From: Staphylococcus shinii
Lineage (GTDB): Bacteria; Bacillota; Bacilli; Staphylococcales; Staphylococcaceae
DNA length: 64,000 bases
Direction of reading: 5' to 3'
NCBI RefSeq assembly: GCF_017583065.1
Contig: NZ_JAGEVL010000005.1
Span: forward strand, 186,001-250,000
Part shown: positions 1 to 7,313 of the stretch, piece by piece
How positions within the stretch are numbered: position 1 is the stretch's first letter
Layout of the letters: every line of letters begins with the position of its first letter
Translations under genes and position numbers: made by a program
The notes under the pieces: generated by a model
The model's input: the letters and a program-made list of their open reading frames with translations, nothing else
What the model was told of the DNA's origin: nothing
Databases searched by the model: none

Positions 1-85
1 TTTTAAGCGGATTACTAGAGATTTAAAGATATAAAAAGTATACTTATTAATTAATAATCAAACTAATTAAAAGGTGATTCATTTA

Positions 86-670
86 GTGAAAAACACGATA
101 AAAACAATTGTATTATTAACTATTATAGTTGTACCACTTATTTTCTTAACAATGAATATAGATCATATACAAAAAAGTATAAATGAAAGTTTTTCAGACT
201 TTAGTAACCAAAACAATAAAAATGAACGCTCGACTTCTTATACGGGCTTTTTTGATCGGAGCAGAGAAACAGAAGATTTCGGTGAATATGAGTTTAGTGG
301 TTTTGATGGGAAACATTATGGGATCGATTATGATTTACCTGAAGACACACCGGTTAAAGCTGTAACAGATGGCAAAGTTACCCGCACATTTGAGAATGAC
401 TTAGGTGGCAAAGTAGTGCAAATAGCTGAAACAAATGGACAGTATCATCAATGGTATATGCATTTAAACCAATTTAAAGTTAATGTAGGAGACGAGGTGC
501 AAGCGGGAGATGTAATTGCACTTTCTGGTAATACGGGAGAACAAACGACCGGATCACACCTTCATTTTCAGAGAATGAATGGCGGAGTAGGTAATGATTA
601 TGCAGAAAATCCTAAAACTTTTGTTGAAAATTTGCCAGATGGTGAGAAAAGTTTATACAAACTAGAATGA
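86..670 (+). CDS. Membrane-anchored M23 (LytM-like) metallopeptidase
   Basis: Probable zinc endopeptidase acting on peptidoglycan crosslinks at the outer face of the membrane. An N-terminal hydrophobic segment (about residues 5-25) acts as anchor or signal, followed by a polar linker and an M23 domain (about residues 70-180). The zinc/catalytic motifs are intact: HxxxD (H77, D81), a middle His (H126 in WYMH) and the HLH motif (H158/H160), so the enzyme should be active. I start at GTG 86 because AAAGGTGA lies at correct distance; the upstream in-frame GTG at 74 lies inside that ribosome binding site. It is convergent with the DUF488 gene and monocistronic. The family is certain; the bond cleaved is not determined. 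Confidence 0.85.
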   Translation: MKNTIKTIVLLTIIVVPLIFLTMNIDHIQKSINESFSDFSNQNNKNERSTSYTGFFDRSRETEDFGEYEFSGFDGKHYGIDYDLPEDTPVKAVTDGKVTRTFENDLGGKVVQIAETNGQYHQWYMHLNQFKVNVGDEVQAGDVIALSGNTGEQTTGSHLHFQRMNGGVGNDYAENPKTFVENLPDGEKSLYKLE

Positions 671-704
671 CTATAGTGTATGTACAATTTCATTATAAAA
701 TAAT

Positions 705-748
705 TACCGCTTATTCTAAAAGACATTGATAGGATAAGCGGTAGTTTT
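705..748. terminator. Bidirectional rho-independent terminator
   Basis: Inverted repeat TACCGCTTAT / ATAAGCGGTA followed by GTTTTAT, between the convergent M23 peptidase and DUF488 genes. Confidence 0.75.
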
Positions 749-775
749 ATATTCAATTTCTATGATAATAATTAT

Positions 776-1129
776 TTATTGTAATAATGATTGGAGCACC
801 ACTGCTTGATTATATTTTTCATCTTTAGCGGAAAATAATAAAATAATGTCTTTATCAGTCTCAGAAACTTTACTTTGTAGTTCTTCGAATGCTTCTTTTT
901 GATCAGCATTATCACGCAGTTCTTTTTCATATTTTTCTTTAAAAGCAGCATATAATTTAGGGTCATGGTTAAACCATTTTCTTAGTTCAGAAGTCGGTGC
1001 TACATCTTTTATCCAATGGTCTAAATTTGCATCGTCTTTAGATATACCTCTAGGCCATACGCGATCTACAAGTATTCGTAAACCGTCTCGTTGCTTGTCT
1101 TCATAGATTCTTTGAATATATACGGTCAT
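776..1129 (-). CDS. DUF488 family protein (YeaO-like)
   Basis: 117-residue protein matching the DUF488/YeaO family: N-terminal IQRIYE, then a DGLRILVDRVWPRG block and the C-terminal half with HDP and FKEKYEKEL. Length is normal for the family (110-120). Members are small cytoplasmic proteins of unknown biochemical function. The start has an upstream AAGGAGG. The downstream neighbour is convergent and the upstream one (QueD-like) is divergent, so it is probably monocistronic. No catalytic assignment is possible from sequence. Confidence 0.85.
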   Translation of the reverse strand: MTVYIQRIYEDKQRDGLRILVDRVWPRGISKDDANLDHWIKDVAPTSELRKWFNHDPKLYAAFKEKYEKELRDNADQKEAFEELQSKVSETDKDIILLFSAKDEKYNQAVVLQSLLQ

Positions 1130-1264
1130 GTAATAAACCTCCTTAAATATTTGCTATTCGTTATACTATTACCTTTAAAAATTGAAGGAAAAACATAGAT
1201 GTATAATTAAGTAGTTATAATATAAAAGGGTATATAAATAAAAATGACGTTAGGAGTGACCGTA

Positions 1265-1690
1265 ATGACTAAATTTGATCATATTGAACCACCTACTCAA
1301 TTTCAATATCGTAAGGGCCAAGTTTTGATAAAAAATTTTTTTGAATTCACTTGTGATAATCGTATTTATTTTACAAATACAGTGCATAAAGACTTAGCAG
1401 ATCAACAATACAAATTTAATATTGAAATTTTATCAGATATCGATAAGTATGGATTAGCATTAGATTTTAATGAAGTCGATAAATTATACCAAAAAGAAAT
1501 TGAACCGTATTTAGATGGTCAATTGGTAAATGACACGTTGCCTGAAATGAATACAACCGCTGAAAATATTGCTATATGGATATGGGAACAATTTACTAAA
1601 CACTTACCTAACGAGCATCAATTACAAAAATTAGAATTTTTCGAAACGTCATCTCAAGGCCTTGTACTAACAGCGAACTTGATGAAATAG
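1265..1690 (+). CDS. QueD/6-pyruvoyl-tetrahydropterin-synthase-like protein, degenerate
   Basis: 141 residues. The C-terminal half follows the PTPS/QueD layout: YGLALDFNEVDKLY corresponds to the 'V(M)DFxDLK' strand, and NTTAENIAIWIWEQF to the NPTAENLARWIW segment, with a Glu near the end (KLEFFET). The catalytic core seems eroded: the zinc-binding His of the F-x-x-x-H and HGH motifs are not visible (FFEFTCDNRIYF, TVHK), and the usual DHKxLN is replaced by LDGQLVN. Staphylococci carry homologues like this next to a canonical queD elsewhere, as I recall. The start is ATG 1265 with TTAGGAG upstream; an in-frame start at 1244 lacks a site. Pterin synthase activity is doubtful. Confidence 0.6.
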   Translation: MTKFDHIEPPTQFQYRKGQVLIKNFFEFTCDNRIYFTNTVHKDLADQQYKFNIEILSDIDKYGLALDFNEVDKLYQKEIEPYLDGQLVNDTLPEMNTTAENIAIWIWEQFTKHLPNEHQLQKLEFFETSSQGLVLTANLMK

Positions 1691-2020
1691 TAATATTGAG
1701 ATTTTGTTTTAATGACGTAGCCTTGTGAAACCATTATTAGAATAAAATATTGACTCATGCTAGAACAACCTTATCGACTGTAAAAAAATGTTAATTCTAA
1801 ATAGAAGTAGGTAAATGAAATCGAATTTTTAAATTGAGATTTTGTATACCTACTTTTTTGTTACAGTCTTTTGATTACAGGTATTGATATTTTGATTGTT
1901 ATTTAGATATAAAATTCCTCCTAAAGCTATAAAAATGTTTTTGAAAAATAACCAAATAATATTCTGAAAATTGAGAAAATATGATATATTAGTATTTATT
2001 TCAGCTTAGGAGGAACTTCT
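1691..2020. other. Intergenic region with terminator hairpin
   Basis: 330 bases without a gene. It holds a long hairpin at 1805-1860 (AAGTAGGTA ... TACCTACTT, with an inner AAATC/GATTT stem) ending in T6, read as the terminator of the QueD-like gene. The rest is AT-rich leader of the next gene; I see no other structure. Confidence 0.6.
1805..1860 (+). terminator. Rho-independent terminator after QueD-like gene
   Basis: Near-perfect nested hairpin with outer arms AAGTAGGTA and TACCTACTT, followed directly by TTTTTTG. It lies about 115 bases after the stop codon. Confidence 0.7.
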
Positions 2021-3064
2021 ATGATTAAAGTAAGTCCAAAACAATTTTTATATAATGTACTATCTGGTGTAGCCATTGCCATCGTAGCAGGATTGATACC
2101 TAACGCTATTTTAGGAGAACTATTCAAACTTTTCGCACCTAAGTACGAAATTTTCCAAACATTATTACAAGTAGTAGAAAGTATTCAATTTACTGTACCA
2201 TTATTAGTCGGTGCGCTAATAGCAATGAGGTTCAACTTATCACCTTTAGCAACGGCTGTTGTCGCAAGTTCTGCTTTTGTGGGTAGCGGCGCAGCGCAAT
2301 TTAAAGATGGTGCTTGGATGCTTGTAGGTGTTGGAGATCTTATTAATACAATGATTACTGCAGCAATTGCGGTGTTTTTAATACTAGTTGTTGGAGAAAA
2401 GTTTGGTAGTTTAACATTAATTATTCTGCCGACTATTGTAGGTGTTATAGCTAGCTTTATTGGCGTTCTTATATTGCCATATGTTCAAATGATTACAACT
2501 GGTATTGGTAATTTAGTCAATACATTTACAGAATTGCAACCAATATTGATGTCTATGCTTATTGCATTAGTATTTAGTTTTATAATTATCTCACCGATAT
2601 CAACTGTAGCTACTGCATTAGCTATAGGTATTAGTGGTTTAGCGGCTGGTTCTGCTTCACTTGGAATTGTGGCATGTGAGGGTGCGTTAGTTGCAGGTAC
2701 GTTAAAAGTAAATAGAGCAGGCGTACCTATAACAATCTTTTTAGGCGGTGTGAAAATGATGATACCTAATATGGTAAGGCATCCTATTATTTTACTACCA
2801 ATTTTCACAAATGCATTAGTCACTGGTTTTGTTGGTGCACTAATAGGAATTGGTGGCACAAAAGAATCAGCAGGATTTGGAATTATTGGGCTTGTTGGAC
2901 CAATAAGTGCATTTAGATTTATGGAACATTCAGTATTATTGAACTTAATTTATGTATTTATTGCGTTTTTTGTAGTTCCATTTGTAATGGGATATTTGAT
3001 AAATACATTTTATATGAAGACATTGAAATTATATGATAGACAAATCTTCAAATTCTTAGCGTAA
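2021..3064 (+). CDS. Orphan PTS EIIC-type membrane permease (PTS_EIIC_2 / PfoR-like family)
   Basis: 347-residue integral membrane protein with about 9-10 hydrophobic segments. Glycine-rich motifs such as GSGAAQFKDG, CEGALVAGTLKVNRAG and MVRHPIILLP resemble the PTS_EIIC_2 family (annotated as 'PTS sugar transporter subunit IIC' or PfoR-like). No IIA or IIB gene lies nearby, so phosphotransfer would depend on other components or may not occur; the substrate is unknown. The ribosome binding site GGAGGAAC precedes ATG 2021. A second member of the same family is at 19969-20991, also alone. Family fairly sure, function inferred only. Confidence 0.75.
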   Translation: MIKVSPKQFLYNVLSGVAIAIVAGLIPNAILGELFKLFAPKYEIFQTLLQVVESIQFTVPLLVGALIAMRFNLSPLATAVVASSAFVGSGAAQFKDGAWMLVGVGDLINTMITAAIAVFLILVVGEKFGSLTLIILPTIVGVIASFIGVLILPYVQMITTGIGNLVNTFTELQPILMSMLIALVFSFIIISPISTVATALAIGISGLAAGSASLGIVACEGALVAGTLKVNRAGVPITIFLGGVKMMIPNMVRHPIILLPIFTNALVTGFVGALIGIGGTKESAGFGIIGLVGPISAFRFMEHSVLLNLIYVFIAFFVVPFVMGYLINTFYMKTLKLYDRQIFKFLA

Positions 3065-3150
3065 AATTATACATAATAGCTAAAACGTATGGTTTATTTT
3101 GTAATATAATGTAATGTTTTGAAAATTGTATAAAAGAATCACATTTGATA

Positions 3151-3177
3151 AAAAGGCCACATAACAGTGACCTTTTT
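3151..3177 (+). terminator. Rho-independent terminator
   Basis: AAAAGGcCAC / GTGaCCTTTTT hairpin with T-run, about 85 bases after the PTS-IIC-like gene. Confidence 0.65.
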
Positions 3178-3431
3178 AATTTTAGACAAAAAAATTTGCA
3201 AGTTTCACTCCAAAATATAATTTTTTTGTCTTTTTGTTATTTTACATTTGTGTAACAAAAAGGATGGTTGTAATAATTCAGACTATGAGATGTCATTCAA
3301 CGAACAAAGTATAAAGCTTAATATAACAACACTATACACAATATATTTTGAAAAAAACGTGAGAATTATGCATTACAAAACAAAACAGCAATGTTTCAAT
3401 GTTACAAAACGCCTTTGCTTTTGTAAAGTTT

Positions 3432-3448
3432 TGTTATGGAAGTGTAAT
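3432..3448 (+). promoter_or_regulatory. WalR (YycF) binding box upstream of isaA
   Basis: TGTTATGGAAGTGTAAT fits the established WalR consensus TGTWAH-N5-TGTWAH with no mismatch. In S. aureus isaA is a core member of the WalRK cell-wall regulon, so this site matches both the pattern and the gene. Confidence 0.7.
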
Positions 3449-3590
3449 ATAAATAGCTGAAATATGTGTTATATTATTTGTGGCGAAAAAATAAAACACA
3501 AAAATTAATCGATTTCAGCACATACGATAAATAATTTAACGAAAATATAATTTTACTTAAAAAGATTTTAATTTGGAGGATTTTTTAATT

Positions 3591-4313
3591 ATGAAGAAAA
3601 CAATTTTAGCATCATCATTAGCAGTAGCATTAGGTGTAACAGGATATGCAACAACAGCAGACCACAATCAAGCTCACGCTTCAGAAGAAAATATCGACAA
3701 AGCGCATTTAGCTGATTTAGCTCAAAACAATCCTGAAGAATTAAACCAAAAACCATTACACGCTGGCGCGTATAACTATAACTTTGTTTTAGGTGGAAAT
3801 GAATATACATTCACTTCAAATGGTCAATCTTGGTCATGGAATTACACAGCTGCAGGTGCTCAAAGTGCAACTTCTAGCTCAGTACAAGACGTAACTACTC
3901 AAGCAACTACTAACACTAACGAAACTTCAGCTAGTGAAGTAAGTGTCCAAAAACAATCAAGCAATACTCCAGTAGCAGCAGTTGAAGCGCCTAAAGCTTC
4001 TTCTAATACAAGTGTTAAAACTGCTCAAACAAGCACTACTTCTAAAACAACAACTACAAATACATCAAGCATTGATGCCATTGCTAACCAAATGGCAGAA
4101 CGTACTGGTGTATCAGCGTCACAATGGAAAGGTGTTATCCAACGTGAAAGTGGCGGTAACGGAAGTGCGGTTAATGCGTCATCAGGTGCATATGGTTACT
4201 TCCAATTATTAGGCCATGGTGAACATGCAGGTATGTCAGTTCAAGATCAAATTGACACAGCAGTTGGAGTTTACCAATCTCAAGGTTCTAGCGCATGGGT
4301 TGGTTGGAACTAA
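3591..4313 (+). CDS. isaA: Secreted lytic transglycosylase, IsaA/SceD family
   Basis: 240-residue secreted peptidoglycan hydrolase. The signal peptide runs about 1-30 with cleavage after AHA. It is followed by the IsaA/SceD N-terminal module ([21 protein letters not shown]), a Ser/Thr-rich linker (about 95-160) and a C-terminal transglycosylase domain. The likely catalytic Glu is E186 in IQRESGG. The C-terminus ([15 protein letters not shown]) resembles IsaA more than SceD, and the copAZ/ddh neighbourhood also fits the S. aureus isaA region. ATG 3591 is chosen for TTGGAGGA upstream. A WalR box lies about 140 bases upstream. Confidence 0.85.
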   Translation: MKKTILASSLAVALGVTGYATTADHNQAHASEENIDKAHLADLAQNNPEELNQKPLHAGAYNYNFVLGGNEYTFTSNGQSWSWNYTAAGAQSATSSSVQDVTTQATTNTNETSASEVSVQKQSSNTPVAAVEAPKASSNTSVKTAQTSTTSKTTTTNTSSIDAIANQMAERTGVSASQWKGVIQRESGGNGSAVNASSGAYGYFQLLGHGEHAGMSVQDQIDTAVGVYQSQGSSAWVGWN

Positions 4314-4334
4314 TTAATAAATATTAAGGCTAAG

Positions 4335-4361
4335 AGCGACTCAATAGAGTCGCTTTTTTTT
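4335..4361 (+). terminator. Terminator of isaA
   Basis: Perfect AGCGACTC / GAGTCGCT stem with 4-base loop, followed by T7. Confidence 0.9.
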
Positions 4362-4364
4362 ATG

Positions 4365-4392
4365 TTGACATGTTTGAATATTCTGATAAAAT
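4365..4392 (+). promoter_or_regulatory. Sigma-A promoter of the S-box operon
   Basis: TTGACA (4365-4370), 16-base spacer and TAAAAT (4387-4392), about 20 bases ahead of the SAM riboswitch. Confidence 0.7.
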
Positions 4393-4411
4393 TAATAATA
4401 ATTTAAAATAA

Positions 4412-4520
4412 ACTTATCCAGAGAAGCTGAGGGATTTGGCCTGATGAAGCTTCAGCAACAGACTTTGATATAAAAGTACTGTGCTACTTCCAACAAGCGT
4501 TAATGCTTGAAAGATAGGTG
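4412..4520 (+). ncRNA. SAM-I riboswitch (S-box leader)
   Basis: The conserved S-box pieces occur in order: CTTATCcAGAGAAGCTGAG, GGGATTTGGCCTGATGAAGC, TTCAGCAAC, GTGCTAcTTCCAACAAGC, and GCTTGAAAGATAG closing P1 (CTTATC 4413-4418 with GATAGG 4513-4518). A terminator follows at 4529-4566, so SAM binding should end transcription early. It governs the aminotransferase and probably the dehydrogenase after it, tying both to methionine/SAM supply. The class is recognised directly; the regulatory outcome is by family analogy. Confidence 0.93.
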
Positions 4521-4528
4521 ACATGTGT

Positions 4529-4566
4529 AACTATATGCCACACAGGTCGGCATATAGTTTTTTTAA
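4529..4566 (+). terminator. Riboswitch expression-platform terminator
   Basis: AACTATATGCC / GGCATATAGTT 11-base stem followed by T-run, placed between the SAM-I aptamer and the aminotransferase ribosome binding site. Confidence 0.88.
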
Positions 4567-4579
4567 TAGGAGGAGTTTT

Positions 4580-5737
4580 ATGGCAATTTCGGATAGATTG
4601 GCACAGATACCAGATAGTTATTTTGCAAAAACAATGGGACAGAAAGTAGAACATGGTCCTTTACCATTAATTAATATGGCTGTAGGTATTCCTGATGGTG
4701 AAACTCCCAAAGGAATTATTGACTGTTTTGCTGATGCGCTACGTCAGCCTGATAATCAAAAGTATGTTGCTTTCCACGGTAAAGACTCATTTAAGCAAGC
4801 AATAGTAGATTTTTATCAAAGACAATTTCAAGTTGAATTAGATAAAGAAGATGAAGTATGTATACTATATGGTACTAAAAATGGTCTTGTAGGTTTACCT
4901 ACATGTATCGTGAATCCTGGAGAAAATGTGTTGTTACCAGATCCAGGCTATACAGATTATAAAGCTGGAGTATTACTTGCCGATGCACAACCACAACCAC
5001 TCATTTTGGAACCACCTTATTATTTACCTCAGTGGGACAAAATAAGCAAAGAAACATTACTCAATACACGTTTGGTTTATTTGACTTATCCAAATAACCC
5101 GACAGGTTCAGTTGCTACAAAATCAGTATTTGATGAAGCGATTGAACGTTTTAAAGGAACAAAGACAAAGATTGTTCATGATTTTGCATATAGTGCATTT
5201 GGCTTCGATGCTAAAAATCCTAGCATATTGCAGTCAGAAGGAGCAAAAGACCTAGCAATAGAAATATTCTCACTATCAAAAGGTTATAACATGTCAGGAT
5301 TTCGTGTTGGCTTTGCTGTTGGAAACAAAGACATCATACAAGCATTAAAGAAATATCAATCACATACGCACGCAGGTATGTTTGGTGCATTGCAAGACGC
5401 AGCAACATACGCTTTGAATAACTACGATGCTTTTTTAGACGAACAAAATTTAACATTTAAACGTCGTAGAGATGAGTTTGAAGCTAAATTACAACAAGCA
5501 AATATACCTTTTGAGCCAATGAAAGGTGGTATTTTCTTATGGTTACGGACACCTAAAAACTTTAATGGAGAAAGTTTTGTTGATTATTTATTACAAGAAC
5601 AGTCAATTCTTGTTGCACCAGGTATACCATTTGGAGAACACGGGGAACATTATGTGCGTATTTCTTTAGCGTTAGATGATGCATCGTTACTAGAAGCTGC
5701 AAAAAGAATACAATCGCTTAAGCATCTTTATGAATAG
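4580..5737 (+). CDS. PLP-dependent aminotransferase (class I/II), SAM-riboswitch controlled
   Basis: 385-residue fold-type I aminotransferase. Visible motifs are LLPDPGYTDY, YPNNPTG (about 170-176), HDFAY with the PLP-contacting Asp, SLSKGYNMSGFR with Schiff-base Lys234 and Arg242, and a C-terminal carboxylate-binding Arg in HYVRISLA. ATG 4580 has AGGAGGAG ahead; an earlier in-frame ATG at 4523 lies inside the riboswitch platform and would be part of the terminator. It is followed after 26 bases by a D-2-hydroxyacid dehydrogenase. S-box control suggests a substrate in methionine metabolism (methionine or its keto acid), but this is inference; the name 'LL-diaminopimelate aminotransferase-like' would also be possible. 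Confidence 0.85.
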   Translation: MAISDRLAQIPDSYFAKTMGQKVEHGPLPLINMAVGIPDGETPKGIIDCFADALRQPDNQKYVAFHGKDSFKQAIVDFYQRQFQVELDKEDEVCILYGTKNGLVGLPTCIVNPGENVLLPDPGYTDYKAGVLLADAQPQPLILEPPYYLPQWDKISKETLLNTRLVYLTYPNNPTGSVATKSVFDEAIERFKGTKTKIVHDFAYSAFGFDAKNPSILQSEGAKDLAIEIFSLSKGYNMSGFRVGFAVGNKDIIQALKKYQSHTHAGMFGALQDAATYALNNYDAFLDEQNLTFKRRRDEFEAKLQQANIPFEPMKGGIFLWLRTPKNFNGESFVDYLLQEQSILVAPGIPFGEHGEHYVRISLALDDASLLEAAKRIQSLKHLYE

Positions 5738-5763
5738 AATAATCTGATTGGAGTGATTAACTT

Positions 5764-6762
5764 ATGACAAGTATTAAAATTTTTGGAGTAAGAGAAGAAG
5801 ATATACCTTATATTAAAGCATGGTCTACAAAACACAATATAAATGTTGATTTAGATGAAGCACTACTTTCATCAGAAACTGTCGATCGCGTAAAAGGGTT
5901 TGATGGTGTTTCAATATCACAGCAAATTCCTTTTGATGAAGATGTATACCGCAAGTTACATGAATTTGGTATTAAACAGATTGCGCAACGAAGTGCTGGT
6001 TTTGATATATATGATTTCGAGTTAGCTCAAAAATATGATTTAATTATTTCTAACGTACCATCTTATTCGCCACATTCAATTGCTGAATATACGGTATCAC
6101 AAGCACTTAATCTGGTTAGAAACTACAATGATATCCAACAAAAAACAGCTTCATATGATTTTAGATGGCAACCAGCTATCTTATCACGCTCTATTAAAGA
6201 CTTGAAAGTTGCAGTTATAGGAACTGGTCGCATCGGTTCAATTGTTGCCAAAATATTTGCGCAAGGTTTTGAAGCTGAAGTTATTGCTTATGATATTGCG
6301 CCGCAGGACAGTTATAAGTCATTTTTAACTTATACAAATAGTATAGAGGAAGCTGTAAAAGAGGCAGATATTGTTACGGTGCATATCCCTGCAAGTAAGG
6401 ATAATGATTATTTATTTGATGATGTATTGTTTAATGAATTTAAACGAGGATCAGTATTTATCAATTGTGCTAGAGGTTCCATTGTAAAAACTAGTGCGCT
6501 ATTACATGCGCTAGATAACGGTATTTTAAAAGGTGTAGCACTTGATACATATGAAGGCGAAAAGGGATTGTTTCCAAGTGATCAACGAAATTCTGAATTA
6601 GAGGACGAGGTATTAAAGCAACTTATCGAACGTCAAGATGTTATTGTTTCACCTCATATTGCCTTTTACACAGATGCAGCCGTTGAAAATCTCATTGTGG
6701 ATGCTTTAGATGCGACAGTCGATGTTATTAAGACTGGTGATACTAAATTACGTGTAAATTAA
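5764..6762 (+). CDS. ddh: D-2-hydroxyacid dehydrogenase (D-lactate dehydrogenase family)
   Basis: 332-residue NAD-dependent D-isomer-specific dehydrogenase. Rossmann motif GTGRIGS (about 157-163), catalytic Arg in NCARGSIV, Glu in the DTYEGE region and His in SPHIAF. It is close to the S. aureus protein called ddh as I remember it, and it occupies the same place (aminotransferase-ddh-copZ-copA). The ribosome binding site GGAGTGA and 26-base spacing suggest co-transcription with the aminotransferase under SAM control. The substrate may be pyruvate or a branched/sulfur 2-keto acid produced by its partner. A hairpin repeat follows. Confidence 0.8.
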   Translation: MTSIKIFGVREEDIPYIKAWSTKHNINVDLDEALLSSETVDRVKGFDGVSISQQIPFDEDVYRKLHEFGIKQIAQRSAGFDIYDFELAQKYDLIISNVPSYSPHSIAEYTVSQALNLVRNYNDIQQKTASYDFRWQPAILSRSIKDLKVAVIGTGRIGSIVAKIFAQGFEAEVIAYDIAPQDSYKSFLTYTNSIEEAVKEADIVTVHIPASKDNDYLFDDVLFNEFKRGSVFINCARGSIVKTSALLHALDNGILKGVALDTYEGEKGLFPSDQRNSELEDEVLKQLIERQDVIVSPHIAFYTDAAVENLIVDALDATVDVIKTGDTKLRVN

Positions 6763-6810
6763 TAAGTAGGCAAGTGTGTATGTCTTAAATCGTAAGCTAT
6801 TTTAAATATA

Positions 6811-7045
6811 AAAAGGGAGTGAGACAGAAAACTAATTTTTTAGAAAAGATTTCTGTCTTACTCCCGGCAAGGAGGACTAGAGTTGAAAAAGCTCGGTTTA
6901 AAAGCTTTTTCAACTCAGTCAGCTACTGCTATTACACTAAGTTGAGACCGAGACATTATATATGTCCTAGCCACTTTACTTTGAGAACAAGGGTTAAGTG
7001 TCTTACGTTTTTATTTCAGCAAAGATACTTATATTTGATAAGTTT
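6811..7045. repeat. Hairpin-rich staphylococcal intergenic repeat; includes bidirectional terminator
   Basis: Two strong hairpins in tandem: GGGAGTGAGACAGAAA (6815-6830) with TTTCTGTCTTACTCCC (6850-6865, one mismatch), and AGTTGAAAAAGCT (6881-6893) with AGCTTTTTCAACT (6903-6915, perfect 13-base stem). A CGAGACATTATATATGTCCTAG segment follows near 6950 (text shortened motif: GACATTATATATGTC). I recognise the 'GAGTGAGACAGAAA' type as a common dispersed element between staphylococcal genes. It sits between convergent ddh and copZ and probably terminates both. A 76-codon open frame through it is not a gene. Confidence 0.65.
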
Positions 7046-7053
7046 TTGAGATA

Positions 7054-7260
7054 TTATTTTACGTCATAACCTTGCTCTTCTATTGCTTCATACATGTTTG
7101 GTGCTGCGACTTTGTTATCATCAAAATCAACTTTAACATTACCTTGATCAAGATTAACATCAGCTGTTGATACACCATCTAGATTTGTTAGTGCACTTTC
7201 TACTGCATGTTTACAGTGTTCACAACTCATTCCTTCTACTTTAATTGTTTCGGTTGCCAT
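7054..7260 (-). CDS. copZ: Copper chaperone CopZ
   Basis: 68-residue heavy-metal-associated (HMA) domain that carries Cu(I) to CopA. The metal-binding loop GMSCEHC has Cys13 and Cys16. ATG 7260 follows AAGGAGGTGAT at 8 bases; in-frame codons further upstream overlap that site. It lies 53 bases downstream of copA on the same strand, the usual staphylococcal copAZ operon, and is driven by the CsoR-type promoter at 9761-9789. Confidence 0.95.
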   Translation of the reverse strand: MATETIKVEGMSCEHCKHAVESALTNLDGVSTADVNLDQGNVKVDFDDNKVAAPNMYEAIEEQGYDVK

Positions 7261-7313
7261 ATCAATCACCTCCTTAAAATAATAAACTTCATTTGAATCA
7301 TCTCAAAATTTAA

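Larger units (their letters stand above)
3065..3590. other. Long regulatory intergenic region upstream of isaA
   Basis: 526 bases. It holds a terminator (3151-3177) for the upstream permease, a WalR-type box (3432-3448), several other TGTWA/TWACA half sites between 3240 and 3430, and a long AT-rich leader with GGAGG before isaA. A 70-codon open frame at 3248-3460 overlaps the WalR box and has no family resemblance, so I do not call it. Confidence 0.6.

Noticed and set aside
2485..2859. 124-codon antisense frame inside the PTS-IIC-like gene
   Set aside because: Mirror image of membrane-protein codons; Ile/Pro/Thr-rich, no ribosome site. Similar antisense frames inside other transporters were rejected for the same reason.
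3248..3460. 70-codon open frame upstream of isaA
   Set aside because: It overlaps the WalR box and promoter region, has no convincing ribosome site and no recognisable protein features.
6819..7049. 76-codon open frame between ddh and copZ
   Set aside because: It runs through two strong hairpins of a non-coding repeat; composition is that of random translation.
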